The notes under the pieces: model-generated
The model's input: only the letters and a program-made list of their open reading frames with translations
Told to the model about the DNA's origin: nothing
Databases searched by the model: none
Shown: piece by piece, positions 5,586 to 14,805 of the stretch
How positions within the stretch are numbered: position 1 is the stretch's first letter
Layout: every line of letters begins with the position of its first letter
Program-made: the position numbers and the translations under genes
NCBI RefSeq assembly: GCF_018918185.1
Contig: NZ_JAHLPZ010000002.1
Coordinates: forward strand, 415,441 to 479,440
Length of the DNA stretch: 64,000 nt
Reading direction: 5' to 3'
Source: Eubacterium sp. MSJ-21
GTDB taxonomy: Bacteria > Bacillota > Clostridia > Lachnospirales > Lachnospiraceae

Positions 5586-8306
5586 TTATTCTGCTTTTCC
5601 AATCGAAAGGAATCCACTGTCGTTCGACTGAAGCAGAAACGAAAGTCCAATCTTCTTCTTTGCTTCCTCAGTCGCAACATAGATTTCCCCGGTCTCAACC
5701 AGAGATTTCGCAATCTCAAGCACCTTATCCTTGAACATCATCATCTCACGGCGATCTCTGGAACTCAGCTTGAACAGATACTGGTTCTTCGAGCTGATCA
5801 GCAGGATACTGTAAGAATGTACGTTGTTCTTTGTCTCACGCATACCGGAACCAATCATACGGGAGTTCGCAATGATAATCTCAGCATTCTCGTCCGGCAG
5901 ATACTCTGACAGGATCAACTTGTAGATCTTCAGATAATCCTCCTCCTGATCTGCACTGACCGGCATCTCCGCAACTGCAAACTCCACAACGGAATCTGCA
6001 AGCTTAATCGTACCACCCTCATCATTAATCACAGCCGTACTCTCCTTCGGAACACACAGGCGGAAGAACTTGTTCTCGATAACCTTCTGTCCACTCGTCG
6101 GCTGCTTGATTACAAGGTCTGTATACTTCTTCTCCAGCATATTCATGGAGATAATCGCACTGTCATCGCCTGTCTCCGCAATCTCGCACAACTCGTTATA
6201 CAGATCCACAATGCCCGGTGTAATATAGGCTACCATCTCTACAATCTTCTTCACAGCCGGAACATACGCCTGCTTTGCACTGTGCATATAAAGCTCGATC
6301 TGCTTACTCATATCGTCTGTCTTGCCGGCCTTATACTCAATTACCTTGAAGAGGTTGTCCTTATCAAAATCCTCATATCCATGGTCGTAAGCCTTCTCAA
6401 AATACTTGATACTCCTGATCTCACCATGATAATTCTCGTCCGCCTCCTGCTGCTGGTAGATCTTACCAAGCTCGTAAGCTGCCTGATAACTTCCCAGACC
6501 AAGGGCTTCCAAAAATGCTTTCTCGATCTCATAGGAATTAGCAATATAGAACACCTGGCTCTGCTTATACAGCGCAACCTTCAAAGCTGCAGGTCCGCTT
6601 CCGGCTTCTACCGAACGCTCCCATGTTTCTACAGAGCGCTGCAGATCCTCGTTGCCAAGCTCCTGAATATCCTTGATATACGCTTCCGCCTCCAGAATAC
6701 CATTTGCCTGTGCTTCCTTGAAATACTCTAACGCCTTGATACCATCCCGCTTCGTACGAAGCACACCATAGTAATAAAAACGTCCCAGATAGAATGCAAC
6801 CCGTCGATGTCCGAGACGATGTGCTGTCTCATACCAATTGAGCGCCTTCATGTAATCTTTCATCTTCTGATCATAGATGTTACCGAGCAGGAATGCCAGA
6901 TCCGGATCCTTCGTCGCATCAAACAACTGCTTTGCATAACTAATTGTCTTCTCGAGATCCTTATACGGTGAATCCTCATCGTAATACAATTCAATCAACA
7001 GATAACTAGCCTTGATACTTCCCAGCTTCAACGCCTGCTTCGCAGCCGCCATCGCGCCCTCATAGTCCTCCAAATAATAACAATACAGTGCCTCACTGTA
7101 ATACTGGTTATCCTTACGGTTCAGACTCTGGTCACTGACAAGTGTCGGGTCGACGAACGCAAACGAGTTCGCTGTCTCGAAGATAATCTCCTCATACTGT
7201 TCGATAATCTCCATGGATGCACATACAAAACGCATACATGCAAGCCGCTTACCCTGATAGAAGGCAAATGTTACAATACCCTTCTCCATCTCCTTGTGAT
7301 AGAACGTCGTACAGATACCATCTGCATACTCTGTGATATATGCCTTCAACTGCAATTCCTCGTCAAATGCATCATTACAATAACGAAGATAATTCTCCAG
7401 CGTCTTCTTGGAATCTCTCGGAATACTGTCATAGCTTACATACATCGCAAAGTCCTTGTATGTAAGACTTGGTGCATAATACTCCTCATCGGTATCACTG
7501 TTAATCGTCTTCACCCAGTCCTTCGGAAGCTTGTGGATATATCCATCAACCTGATTATGTACATATGTATACTGATACTGCAGACGCGCCGGATCAATCG
7601 CCTTGTATTTCGGTTCCTTGCCCTTTGCACGTCTCGCTTCCGCGATCTCTGTATAGAGCTTATCCTTCTCTTCAAACTCAATACTATCTGTATGCTGGCT
7701 TGCGTACTCGACACGTTCATAAGCCGATTTTGCCTTCGTATCACCCATATCCGCAAGTTTCTTGTACCAGGACATCGCTTTCTCGTAATCCACCGGTACG
7801 ACAAAATCACTCTTATTTCCATACTGGTCAACACGATTCAGACCGTTCTCATAGATACTACCGAGATTCATATACGCCGCCTTAATGCCACATTCCGTTG
7901 CCTTCTCAAAGAATGTAATAGCCTTTGAAAAATTCTGGATATCCAGCAGCATCTGCGCCAGCTTATAAATCATCTCACCATCTTTACTCAGATTCGTATA
8001 TTTCTCATAGTACTGTGTTGCCTTATTTAAATCCACATCAACAATACAGTTACTATACTTTCCTGTTTCATACAACTCCCCTAATATTTTCAAGGCATCC
8101 GTACCGAAATTCTTATAATTCGGATCCATAATCGCGATATCAACGATCTTTTCGAATATCTCTACGGCGTCCTCGGCATTTCCGTTTTCCATCAGGTTGA
8201 TTGCCTTATCATATTGAAGTTCCACGTTGCTCTTGGCCGATTTTTTCTTACCGCCAAGACCAGACAAAAACGGAATCTTGCTAAAAAAACTGCTAAGCTT
8301 TCCCAT
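5586..8306 (-). CDS. Large TPR/Sel1-repeat protein
   Basis: A 906-residue cytoplasmic-looking protein made mainly of degenerate TPR/Sel1-type helical repeats. Typical units read KAITFFEKATECGIKAAYMNLGSIYENG, KALNWYETAHRLGHRRVAFYLGRFYYYG and SIKYFEKAYDHGYEDFDKDNLFKV (given here in part). Repeat blocks near residues 40-220 and 410-720 flank and precede two non-repeat modules, at about 240-400 and 740-900, that look alike in character (beta-rich, SYDSIPRDS and AEMPVSADQ regions). I recognise no enzyme motif. It is probably a scaffold for protein-protein contacts. The start at 8306 is fixed by AAAGGAGGATATCAG upstream; an upstream in-frame ATG lacks such a site. It is monocistronic, with its own terminator. 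Confidence 0.72.
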   Translation of the reverse strand: MGKLSSFFSKIPFLSGLGGKKKSAKSNVELQYDKAINLMENGNAEDAVEIFEKIVDIAIMDPNYKNFGTDALKILGELYETGKYSNCIVDVDLNKATQYYEKYTNLSKDGEMIYKLAQMLLDIQNFSKAITFFEKATECGIKAAYMNLGSIYENGLNRVDQYGNKSDFVVPVDYEKAMSWYKKLADMGDTKAKSAYERVEYASQHTDSIEFEEKDKLYTEIAEARRAKGKEPKYKAIDPARLQYQYTYVHNQVDGYIHKLPKDWVKTINSDTDEEYYAPSLTYKDFAMYVSYDSIPRDSKKTLENYLRYCNDAFDEELQLKAYITEYADGICTTFYHKEMEKGIVTFAFYQGKRLACMRFVCASMEIIEQYEEIIFETANSFAFVDPTLVSDQSLNRKDNQYYSEALYCYYLEDYEGAMAAAKQALKLGSIKASYLLIELYYDEDSPYKDLEKTISYAKQLFDATKDPDLAFLLGNIYDQKMKDYMKALNWYETAHRLGHRRVAFYLGRFYYYGVLRTKRDGIKALEYFKEAQANGILEAEAYIKDIQELGNEDLQRSVETWERSVEAGSGPAALKVALYKQSQVFYIANSYEIEKAFLEALGLGSYQAAYELGKIYQQQEADENYHGEIRSIKYFEKAYDHGYEDFDKDNLFKVIEYKAGKTDDMSKQIELYMHSAKQAYVPAVKKIVEMVAYITPGIVDLYNELCEIAETGDDSAIISMNMLEKKYTDLVIKQPTSGQKVIENKFFRLCVPKESTAVINDEGGTIKLADSVVEFAVAEMPVSADQEEDYLKIYKLILSEYLPDENAEIIIANSRMIGSGMRETKNNVHSYSILLISSKNQYLFKLSSRDRREMMMFKDKVLEIAKSLVETGEIYVATEEAKKKIGLSFLLQSNDSGFLSIGKAE

Positions 8307-8384
8307 CTGATATCCTCCTTTGTGGTCTTTCCCCTGCATAATTACCTATATAATACCATAGTTAAAATCCTTATGCAATAAAGA

Positions 8385-8642
8385 CTACTTGACAGATTCA
8401 ATATAATTTTTCATCTCCTCAACAGCAGTCTCCTCATCCGGTCCAGCTGCCTCTATTTCAAGCGTATCCCCATTTCCAAATCCCAGGCTCATCATTCCCA
8501 TAATGCTTTTCGCATTGATTTTTCGATTCTGAGAATTAATCGTAATTTTACTCTCATACTTACTTGCAATCTGCACAAGCACAGCCACCGGTCTTGCCTC
8601 TGCATCTGCTGGTAAATTCACAACAACTGTCTTACTGATCAT
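8385..8642 (-). CDS. crh: Crh-like HPr-family protein (no active-site His)
   Basis: An 85-residue HPr-fold protein. The position equivalent to PTS phosphoryl-acceptor His15 is Glu (DAEARPV, E15-A16-R17-P18). The regulatory serine is kept (NAKSIMG, Ser46). HPr relays phosphate through His15, whereas Bacillus Crh has Gln there and is phosphorylated only on Ser46 by HprK, acting as a CcpA co-regulator. By that logic this protein cannot do sugar transport and should act in catabolite signalling or metabolic control. It follows whiA with a short overlap and has AAGGAGG before its ATG. The whiA-crh order is the same as in Bacillus, and hprK lies 4 kb upstream in the same direction. Confidence 0.8.
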   Translation of the reverse strand: MISKTVVVNLPADAEARPVAVLVQIASKYESKITINSQNRKINAKSIMGMMSLGFGNGDTLEIEAAGPDEETAVEEMKNYIESVK

Positions 8643-9486
8643 TTTGGTTCCTCCTTAGCTCATTGGCTATATCACTTATTTTTTTCAATCTATGATTGAC
8701 TCCGGACTTTCCAATCGGCGGATTTAATTTCTTACCAAGCTCCACCAGACTCGTATCCGGCTCTTCCATACGCAGACTTGCGATCTCCCGCAAATGCTCT
8801 GGAAGGTATTTTAATCCTTTTGTCTGTTCAATATACGTGATGTCTTCCATCTGCTTGACAGCAGCACTTACGACCTTATTTAAGTTCGCCGTCTCACAAT
8901 TCACACGTCGGTTAACGGAATTACGCATATCCTTTAAGATACGTATATTTTCCATATCCATCAGGGACACATGTGCTCCCATGACATTTAGCAGATCGAC
9001 AATCATCGATCCATCCTTGATGTAAACTACATAATATTTCTTGCGCTGGATCTGCTTCGGCTCAATCGAAAAATCACGAATCAATCTGGTCAGCATAACT
9101 GCTTGCTCCGCATGGTCGCAGACGATTTCAAAATGATATCCCTTCTCCGGATCAGTCAGAGATCCAGTTGCCAGAAATGCTCCGCGGATGAATGCCTGCT
9201 TACAACAACTCCGCTCAACCAGAATCGGATTCACGGACAAATAATCGCCATGATCTATAAGCTTCAGCATCTGTCTGCCATCTGGCGTATTGATATCTAC
9301 ACCCAAAAGCGTCGTCAGCTTCGTGATTTTCTCCTGCAAAATAGTGTTTTCCCCACGCATCGTCCAGACACCATCCCGGTATTCACCGGACATTACAATC
9401 ATGGCAGCAAGCTCTGCCATCCGGCAATGCCTGCCTGTACTGATATGGGAAAGCAGTTCCGCTTTCACCTTCGATGAAAACGACAT
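8632..9486 (-). CDS. whiA: WhiA-family DNA-binding regulator
   Basis: A 284-residue WhiA homologue. The N-terminal MSFSSKVKAELLSHI and the LAGLIDADG-like core (AFIRGAFLATGSLTDPEKGYHFEI) precede a C-terminal helix-turn-helix. The latter contains LREIASLRMEEPDTSLVELG and GKSGVNHRLKKISDIA, the hallmark DNA-contact region. In Actinobacteria WhiA drives sporulation; in Firmicutes it affects division and envelope physiology without nuclease activity. The usual length is about 300-320. It lies 2 bases after rapZ and overlaps crh by 11 bases, in the conserved murB-rapZ-whiA-crh order. Confidence 0.95.
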   Translation of the reverse strand: MSFSSKVKAELLSHISTGRHCRMAELAAMIVMSGEYRDGVWTMRGENTILQEKITKLTTLLGVDINTPDGRQMLKLIDHGDYLSVNPILVERSCCKQAFIRGAFLATGSLTDPEKGYHFEIVCDHAEQAVMLTRLIRDFSIEPKQIQRKKYYVVYIKDGSMIVDLLNVMGAHVSLMDMENIRILKDMRNSVNRRVNCETANLNKVVSAAVKQMEDITYIEQTKGLKYLPEHLREIASLRMEEPDTSLVELGKKLNPPIGKSGVNHRLKKISDIANELRRNQNDQ

Positions 9487-9488
9487 AT

Positions 9489-10364
9489 CTATTCCCCTTT
9501 CACGATACGGTCTTTGCCGATATCTCTATGATACAGGCGTACCGTATATGGAAGCTTCTGTAATGTCTCGTACAATGCATTTGCCACTGTCACTGACCGA
9601 TGCTTTCCTCCGGTGCATCCCACGGAAATGACTAACTGATTCTTACCCTCTTTCAGATAATTCGGAATTAGGAATTCCAGCATATCTGTAAGTTTATCCA
9701 TAAATGCAGTATATTCCTTACAATTTTTCACCATATCAGAAACGGGTTTATCATTTCCCGTCTGTGGCCGGAGCTCCGGAACATAATACGGATTCGGCAG
9801 GAATCGCACATCGAATACAAGATCAGAATCTCTTGGAATCCCATACTTAAACCCAAAGGACATCACAGTCACGATAATATTGTTGTACTGTTTGCCCTCT
9901 ACAAATATCTTCTCAATCTCTTGCTTTAACTCTCTTGTAAGCAGATTACTTGTATCAATAATATAATCTGCACGCTGGCGCAAAAACTCAATCTTCTCGC
10001 GTTCCTTGACAATGCCTTCGTTGATTCTTCCATGCTTTGACAGCGGGTGTGCTCTTCGTGTCTCTTTATATCTTTTTACAAGCACCGGTTCATTTGCATC
10101 GAGGAAGAGAATTTCATACGTAAAGTTCCGTTTCTTCAAGGTTTCCAGACATACTGACATCTCGCCAAGTGCCTGCCCGCTTCGGATATCCACACCGATT
10201 GCGACATTATCAACCTCCAGCTTATCATCATGCGCGATCTCTGCAAATTTTTCAATTAACATGACCGGAAGATTATCGACACAGAAGAATCCCATATCCT
10301 CTAACATCTTCAACACCGTTGATTTTCCCGCTCCGCTCATTCCTGTTACTATTACAAATCTCAT
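9489..10364 (-). CDS. rapZ: RapZ/YvcJ nucleotide-binding protein
   Basis: A 291-residue P-loop protein with Walker A GMSGAGKS at residues 8-15 and the C-terminal VISVGCTGGKHRSVTVA motif that defines the RapZ family. In E. coli RapZ is an RNase E adaptor that senses glucosamine-6-phosphate. In Bacillus YvcJ binds nucleotides and affects competence, so RNA targeting here is not assured. Its start overlaps the murB stop by four bases (ATGA), indicating coupling. Position next to whiA and a Crh-like gene is conserved in Firmicutes. Confidence 0.95.
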   Translation of the reverse strand: MRFVIVTGMSGAGKSTVLKMLEDMGFFCVDNLPVMLIEKFAEIAHDDKLEVDNVAIGVDIRSGQALGEMSVCLETLKKRNFTYEILFLDANEPVLVKRYKETRRAHPLSKHGRINEGIVKEREKIEFLRQRADYIIDTSNLLTRELKQEIEKIFVEGKQYNNIIVTVMSFGFKYGIPRDSDLVFDVRFLPNPYYVPELRPQTGNDKPVSDMVKNCKEYTAFMDKLTDMLEFLIPNYLKEGKNQLVISVGCTGGKHRSVTVANALYETLQKLPYTVRLYHRDIGKDRIVKGE

Positions 10365-11239
10365 GGAATAATTCTTACCTCCGGTTCTAACATCACACCG
10401 TACTTCTCATTCACAACTTCCTGCACATGCTGCATCACTGCCAGCACATCTGCACTACTCGCCTGTCCGGCATTTACAACAAAACCACAATGTTTCTCCG
10501 ATACCATCGCCCCGCCAACACGAAATCCACGCAGTCCACTGTCATCAATCAGCTTCGCTGCAAAATACCCTTCCGGGCGTTTGAACGTCGAGCCTGCACT
10601 CGGATATTCCAGTGGCTGTTTGCTTCGTCTTGCCTCTGCCAGTTCATTCATCCGGTCAAGGATTGCTATCTTATCTCCAATTTCCAATGACAATCCGACT
10701 CCAACCACAATCTTATCTGCATCGATAATACTGTGCCGATAGGCAAACTCCATCTCGTCAACCATATATTTACGTATCGTACCATCCGTAGACAATATCT
10801 CCACATACGATACGATGTCCTTCATCTCACCACCATAGGCACCGGCATTCATCACGATTGCACCACCGATACTTCCTGGTATGCCTGCAGCAAATTCCAT
10901 GCCTGTAAGACCTGCCTCATATGCCAGATTCGCCACACGTGCCAGAATCGCTCCCGCCTGCGCATATACTTCTGTTCCATCTATCTGGATTTCACTCATG
11001 GCGCTTCCAATCTGGATAATCATGCCATCATATCCGGCATCTGTAAACAAGACATTGCTTCCATTTCCAAGCACGCAATAGGACAGCGCCTGTTCCCTAC
11101 AATACGCGATCAGCATCTGTATCTCTTCCGTATTTTTCGGCATAGCAAAATACTTTGCTGCCCCACCAACGCGAAAAGTCGTGTGTTTGCACATCGGCTC
11201 CTGCTCCAATATTTTAATTTCTTCTATCTTCAAACTCAT
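10361..11239 (-). CDS. murB: UDP-N-acetylenolpyruvoylglucosamine reductase
   Basis: MurB reduces UDP-GlcNAc-enolpyruvate to UDP-MurNAc with NADPH, the second committed step of peptidoglycan synthesis in the cytoplasm. The 292-residue protein has the FAD-binding segments TFRVGGAAKYFAMP and VLGNGSNVLF. It also has GIPGSIGGAIVMNAGAYGGE and the active-site region YPSAGSTFKRPEG, where Ser is the proton donor as in type II MurB. A C-terminal LEPEVRII Glu completes the site. The start at 11239 follows GCGAGGA and avoids an upstream extension that would run through the preceding terminator. It is the first gene of murB-rapZ-whiA-crh. Confidence 0.96.
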   Translation of the reverse strand: MSLKIEEIKILEQEPMCKHTTFRVGGAAKYFAMPKNTEEIQMLIAYCREQALSYCVLGNGSNVLFTDAGYDGMIIQIGSAMSEIQIDGTEVYAQAGAILARVANLAYEAGLTGMEFAAGIPGSIGGAIVMNAGAYGGEMKDIVSYVEILSTDGTIRKYMVDEMEFAYRHSIIDADKIVVGVGLSLEIGDKIAILDRMNELAEARRSKQPLEYPSAGSTFKRPEGYFAAKLIDDSGLRGFRVGGAMVSEKHCGFVVNAGQASSADVLAVMQHVQEVVNEKYGVMLEPEVRIIP

Positions 11240-11261
11240 ACTGTCCTCGCAAAAAAAACAT

Positions 11262-11301
11262 AAAAAAGCCCATAAGCTCTGATTTATCATAACTTATGGG
11301 C
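11262..11301 (-). terminator. Intrinsic terminator after the ROK kinase gene
   Basis: On the minus strand GCCCATAAG (11301-11293) pairs with CTTATGGGC (11276-11268), followed by TTTTTTAT. It separates the hprK-ROK transcript from murB. Confidence 0.93.
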
Positions 11302-11381
11302 AAAATTTATTCAATGTGAAAATATATAGAAAAATCCTAAGGAAAACCGCTTCCCTTCGTCATTTTCACGATTAGGTTACA

Positions 11382-12323
11382 CTAATCATTCATAATTGCA
11401 CAGGCTCCACCATACATACCTGCATCATTTCCAAGCGTTGCAAGTGTAAACTTTGTGTTCTTGCATGCATGGAATGCATATTCCTTGAAATACTTCTCTG
11501 TTGTATCTGTGATGATAGATCCAGCCTTAGACACACCACCGCCGATAACAAATACTTCCGGATCAACAACACATGCAATCTGCGCCAATGCTTTACCAAG
11601 GCATTTACCATGTCTGTCTACAATCTCTGCTGCAAGCTCATCACCCTGCTTTGCTGCATCAAATACTTCCTTTGCAGATACATACTGCACATTCCGAAGT
11701 GCAGATGGACGATCCGTTGTGTTAAGCAGTGTATTTGCCATTCTTACGATACCTGTTGCAGAAGTATACTGCTCCAGACAACCCTTTCTGCCGCAGCCGC
11801 AAACCTCTGTCTCATCATCATTCACCTGGATATGTCCGATCTCGCCGCCAGCACCATTCACACCGGAAAGCATCTTTCCGTCTAAGATAATACCGCCGCC
11901 AACACCAGTTCCAAGTGTTACCATTACGATGTTGCTGAATCCTTTTCCTCCACCCTGCCACATCTCGCCGAGCGCTGCCATGTTTGCATCATTACCAACC
12001 TTGACAGGAAGTCCGATGATCTTGGATAATTCATCGGCTGCATTAAAGATTCCCCATCCAAGGTTTACACAGCGAAGAACAGTTCCATCAGCCTTGACTG
12101 GTCCCGGAACGCCCATTCCGATACCCTTTATTTCGCTCTTTTGAATCTGCTTATCTGCAAGCTTATCCTCGATGGATGCCGCGATATCACCCAAGATATA
12201 CTTTCCGCCTTCGTCAGTGCGTGTTGTGATCTCCCACTTATCAACCATCGTTCCTTCTGCTGTGAAAAGACCAATCTTAACTGTTGTTCCTCCAATATCT
12301 ACACCAAATACATACTTTGCCAT
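11382..12323 (-). CDS. glcK: ROK-family glucokinase
   Basis: A 313-residue ROK kinase that phosphorylates glucose (or a related hexose) with ATP in the cytoplasm. It has the N-terminal phosphate-binding VFGVDIGGTTVKIGLF and the catalytic GNDANMAALGE with Asp. TLGTGVGGGII follows, then the ROK zinc signature with three cysteines in CGCGRKGCLEQY and a preceding GEIGHIQV His. The length is typical. It follows hprK by 26 bases, so both are co-transcribed, and a terminator follows. Placement with HprK and the Crh-like gene links it to catabolite control. Exact sugar specificity is inferred from closest family type. Confidence 0.9.
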   Translation of the reverse strand: MAKYVFGVDIGGTTVKIGLFTAEGTMVDKWEITTRTDEGGKYILGDIAASIEDKLADKQIQKSEIKGIGMGVPGPVKADGTVLRCVNLGWGIFNAADELSKIIGLPVKVGNDANMAALGEMWQGGGKGFSNIVMVTLGTGVGGGIILDGKMLSGVNGAGGEIGHIQVNDDETEVCGCGRKGCLEQYTSATGIVRMANTLLNTTDRPSALRNVQYVSAKEVFDAAKQGDELAAEIVDRHGKCLGKALAQIACVVDPEVFVIGGGVSKAGSIITDTTEKYFKEYAFHACKNTKFTLATLGNDAGMYGGACAIMND

Positions 12324-12349
12324 GTTCCTCTATATCCTCCTTATTTCTC

Positions 12350-13300
12350 TTAGATATTATGTGAATTCTTCGCTATATTCTGTGTTACACGGTTATACAA
12401 TTCCTGTGCAGCATTATATCCCATCTTCTTCTGTCTGTGGTTGACAGCTGCCGCCTCTACAATAACCGCAATATTTCGTCCTGGTCGGATTGGAATGGAA
12501 TGACTGACGATTTTATTTCCTAGAATCTCTGTGTACTGGTCCTCCAATCCCAGGCGATCATAATTTGCATCCTTATCCCACTCTTCCAGATTCACAATCA
12601 GATCAATGCTCTGCGTATGCTTGACACACTCTACACCGAACATACTCTTGACATCGATAATTCCGATTCCTCGAAGTTCGATAAAATGCCGCGTAATATC
12701 CGGAGCCGTACCAATCAGTGTCTCATCCGAAACCTTCTTGATTTCTACGACATCATCCGATACAAGACGATGTCCGCGCCGGATCATCTCCAGCGCTGCC
12801 TCACTCTTACCAAGACCGCTGTCTCCTGTGATCATAACACCCTCACCATATACATCCAGCAAAACCGCATGAATGGAAATACGTGGTGCAAGCTCCACAT
12901 GCAGCCACTTTACAACCTCATGCACAAAGTCAGATGTTGTCTCCGAAGTATCTGTCAAAATTGGGATTCCGCACCGCTTACCGGTCTCGATAATATAATC
13001 ATATGGCTTGATATTCCGGCAGAAGATCAGACACGGAATCTTGAATGCAAATAGCTTTTCAAATATCTGAATATTCTCTTCCTCCGTATGCATATTTGAA
13101 ATATACGCAAACTCGACATTTCCACATATTTGAATACGTGCTGAATCAAAATGTTCAAAAAATCCCGCCAGCTGAACTGCCGGACGGTTCATGTTTGGAT
13201 CTTTAATCAATATATGATCAGTATCAATTTCAGGCGTATGATTGATCAGATTCATCTTTTGAATCAATTGTGTCACACTTACGCTATATTCTTCTTCCAT
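12350..13300 (-). CDS. hprK: HPr kinase/phosphorylase
   Basis: HprK phosphorylates Ser46 of HPr and Crh in response to glycolytic intermediates and reverses this with inorganic phosphate. The 316-residue protein has the N-terminal DRTGG-like regulatory domain and the Walker A GDSGLGKS at about 159-166. A conserved His lies before it in ISIHAVLLDVYGEG. It also has the family signature EIRGIGIIDV-like segment (here ELRGIGIIDVKSMFG). The likely substrate with a conserved Ser46 is the Crh-like protein encoded 4 kb downstream, as no canonical HPr is in this window. Confidence 0.96.
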   Translation of the reverse strand: MEEEYSVSVTQLIQKMNLINHTPEIDTDHILIKDPNMNRPAVQLAGFFEHFDSARIQICGNVEFAYISNMHTEEENIQIFEKLFAFKIPCLIFCRNIKPYDYIIETGKRCGIPILTDTSETTSDFVHEVVKWLHVELAPRISIHAVLLDVYGEGVMITGDSGLGKSEAALEMIRRGHRLVSDDVVEIKKVSDETLIGTAPDITRHFIELRGIGIIDVKSMFGVECVKHTQSIDLIVNLEEWDKDANYDRLGLEDQYTEILGNKIVSHSIPIRPGRNIAVIVEAAAVNHRQKKMGYNAAQELYNRVTQNIAKNSHNI

Positions 13301-13330
13301 GCCCTCTTACGTCTCCTTACTTATTTTGAA

Positions 13331-13359
13331 AAAATGGGCTGTCGCAGACGCAACAGCCC
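13331..13359 (-). terminator. Intrinsic terminator after spoVG
   Basis: On the minus strand GGGCTGT (13359-13353) and ACAGCCC (13342-13336) form a stem around TGCGTCTGCG, followed by ATTTTTTC. It lies 9 bases after the spoVG stop. Confidence 0.9.
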
Positions 13360-13368
13360 TTTGCTATT

Positions 13369-13644
13369 TTACTCTTCATCCTCAGACTCAGACGCTACTT
13401 CCTGATACTTCTCAAGAATGAGACTCTGGATTCGGTCTCTAGTCTCAGAATTAATCGGATGTGCGATATCCCGATATTCACCATCCGACGCCTTTCGACT
13501 CGGCATCGCAATAAACAGTCCCTTCTCTCCTTCAATTACCTTGATGTCATGCACTACAAATACATCATCAATCGTAATCGAAACAACTGCGCGCATCTTA
13601 CCTTCTTTTGTAACCTTACGTACCCTTACATCTGTGATTTGCAT
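13369..13644 (-). CDS. spoVG: SpoVG-family RNA/DNA-binding regulator
   Basis: A 91-residue SpoVG homologue with the family start [11 protein letters not shown]. It also has [25 protein letters not shown] and [16 protein letters not shown]. In Bacillus and relatives it affects septation and cortex formation during sporulation and binds nucleic acids. The start at 13644 follows AAAGGGGGA; a 7-residue longer frame lacks such a site. It is 35 bases after glgD, so it may be read from the glycogen operon, and is followed by a terminator. Confidence 0.95.
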   Translation of the reverse strand: MQITDVRVRKVTKEGKMRAVVSITIDDVFVVHDIKVIEGEKGLFIAMPSRKASDGEYRDIAHPINSETRDRIQSLILEKYQEVASESEDEE

Positions 13645-13679
13645 ATTAGTCCCCCTTTTACGCAACTCTTTTTGTGAAA

Positions 13680-14804
13680 TTATAATGCGTATCTAAAATT
13701 CTTCTCAACGATGACCTTAATCTCGTTTGGATCACCGGTATGTACTGTATTTGCGCGAAGTGTATCACGGCTCTCCACGATACAATTCTCGATATAACAG
13801 TTATCTCCGATATGTACATCATTCAGAATAATAGAATTCTTGATGACACAGTTATTACCGATATAAACTTTTTTGAAAAGAACGGAATCTTCTACCGTAC
13901 CATTGATAATGCTTCCGCTTGCAATCAAGCTGTTGCTGACAACTGCATCCCCGTTGTATTTTGCTGGTGGTAAATCCTCTACCTTTGAATATACATCCGG
14001 ATGCTGGCGGAAGAAGTAATCACGAATATCTTTCTTCAGGAAGTCCATGTTGGTCTTGAAGTAAGAATCGATTGTACCGATATTTCTCCAATAAGAATCC
14101 AGTTTATATGCATAAATCTTCTTTACGTTCTTATAACGAACAAGAATATCGTTTACAAAATCGCTTCTGCCTTCTGCGGCACATGCCTCCAGCAATTCAA
14201 TCAACTGACGTCGTCTTACAACATAGACACCGATGGATGCTGTATTAGTCTCTGCCACGATTGGCTTCTCCTCGAAGCTGATTACACGATTATCATCTGC
14301 AAGCTTAACAACGCCGAAACGATTGATATCATCTTCGCCCGGCTGGATATCCTTACATACAACTGTAATATCCGCACCTGTTGCAATATGTTCCTCCAGT
14401 ACTTTGTTGTAATCCAGCTTGTACACTGCATCACCACTGGCGATAACCACATATGGCTCATGCGCAGATTTCAGGAAATTGATATTCTGATACAGCGCAT
14501 CTGCAGTTCCCTTATACCAATAGCTGTTTGTCGCTGTGATCGTTGGTGTAAACAGGTAAAGTCCTCCCTGCTTTCTACCGAAATCCCACCACTTGGAGGA
14601 ATTCAAATGCTCGTTCAAAGAACGTGAATTATACTGTGTATAAACAGCTACCTTCTGGATATGAGAGTTTGTCATGTTGGAAAGTGTGAAATCAATTGCG
14701 CGATAGCTTCCCACGATCGGCATAGCTGCAACCGCTCTCTTCGCGGACAACTCTCCCATTCTGCTGCTATTTCCACCTGCTAAAATAATACCGATTGCTC
14801 TCAT
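13680..14804 (-). CDS. glgD: Glucose-1-phosphate adenylyltransferase regulatory subunit GlgD
   Basis: GlgD partners GlgC in Firmicutes ADP-glucose pyrophosphorylase, the committed step to glycogen. The 374-residue protein has a nucleotidyltransferase domain starting [17 protein letters not shown]. The glycine-rich loop is altered compared with GlgC (GGNSSRM instead of GGQGSRL), the usual sign of the non-catalytic or weakly catalytic subunit. A left-handed beta-helix hexapeptide domain follows ([20 protein letters not shown] and later [10 protein letters not shown]). ATG at 14804 is used; a GTG at 14813 would overlap glgC. The gene directly follows glgC. Confidence 0.93.
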   Translation of the reverse strand: MRAIGIILAGGNSSRMGELSAKRAVAAMPIVGSYRAIDFTLSNMTNSHIQKVAVYTQYNSRSLNEHLNSSKWWDFGRKQGGLYLFTPTITATNSYWYKGTADALYQNINFLKSAHEPYVVIASGDAVYKLDYNKVLEEHIATGADITVVCKDIQPGEDDINRFGVVKLADDNRVISFEEKPIVAETNTASIGVYVVRRRQLIELLEACAAEGRSDFVNDILVRYKNVKKIYAYKLDSYWRNIGTIDSYFKTNMDFLKKDIRDYFFRQHPDVYSKVEDLPPAKYNGDAVVSNSLIASGSIINGTVEDSVLFKKVYIGNNCVIKNSIILNDVHIGDNCYIENCIVESRDTLRANTVHTGDPNEIKVIVEKNFRYAL

Positions 14805-14805
14805 T

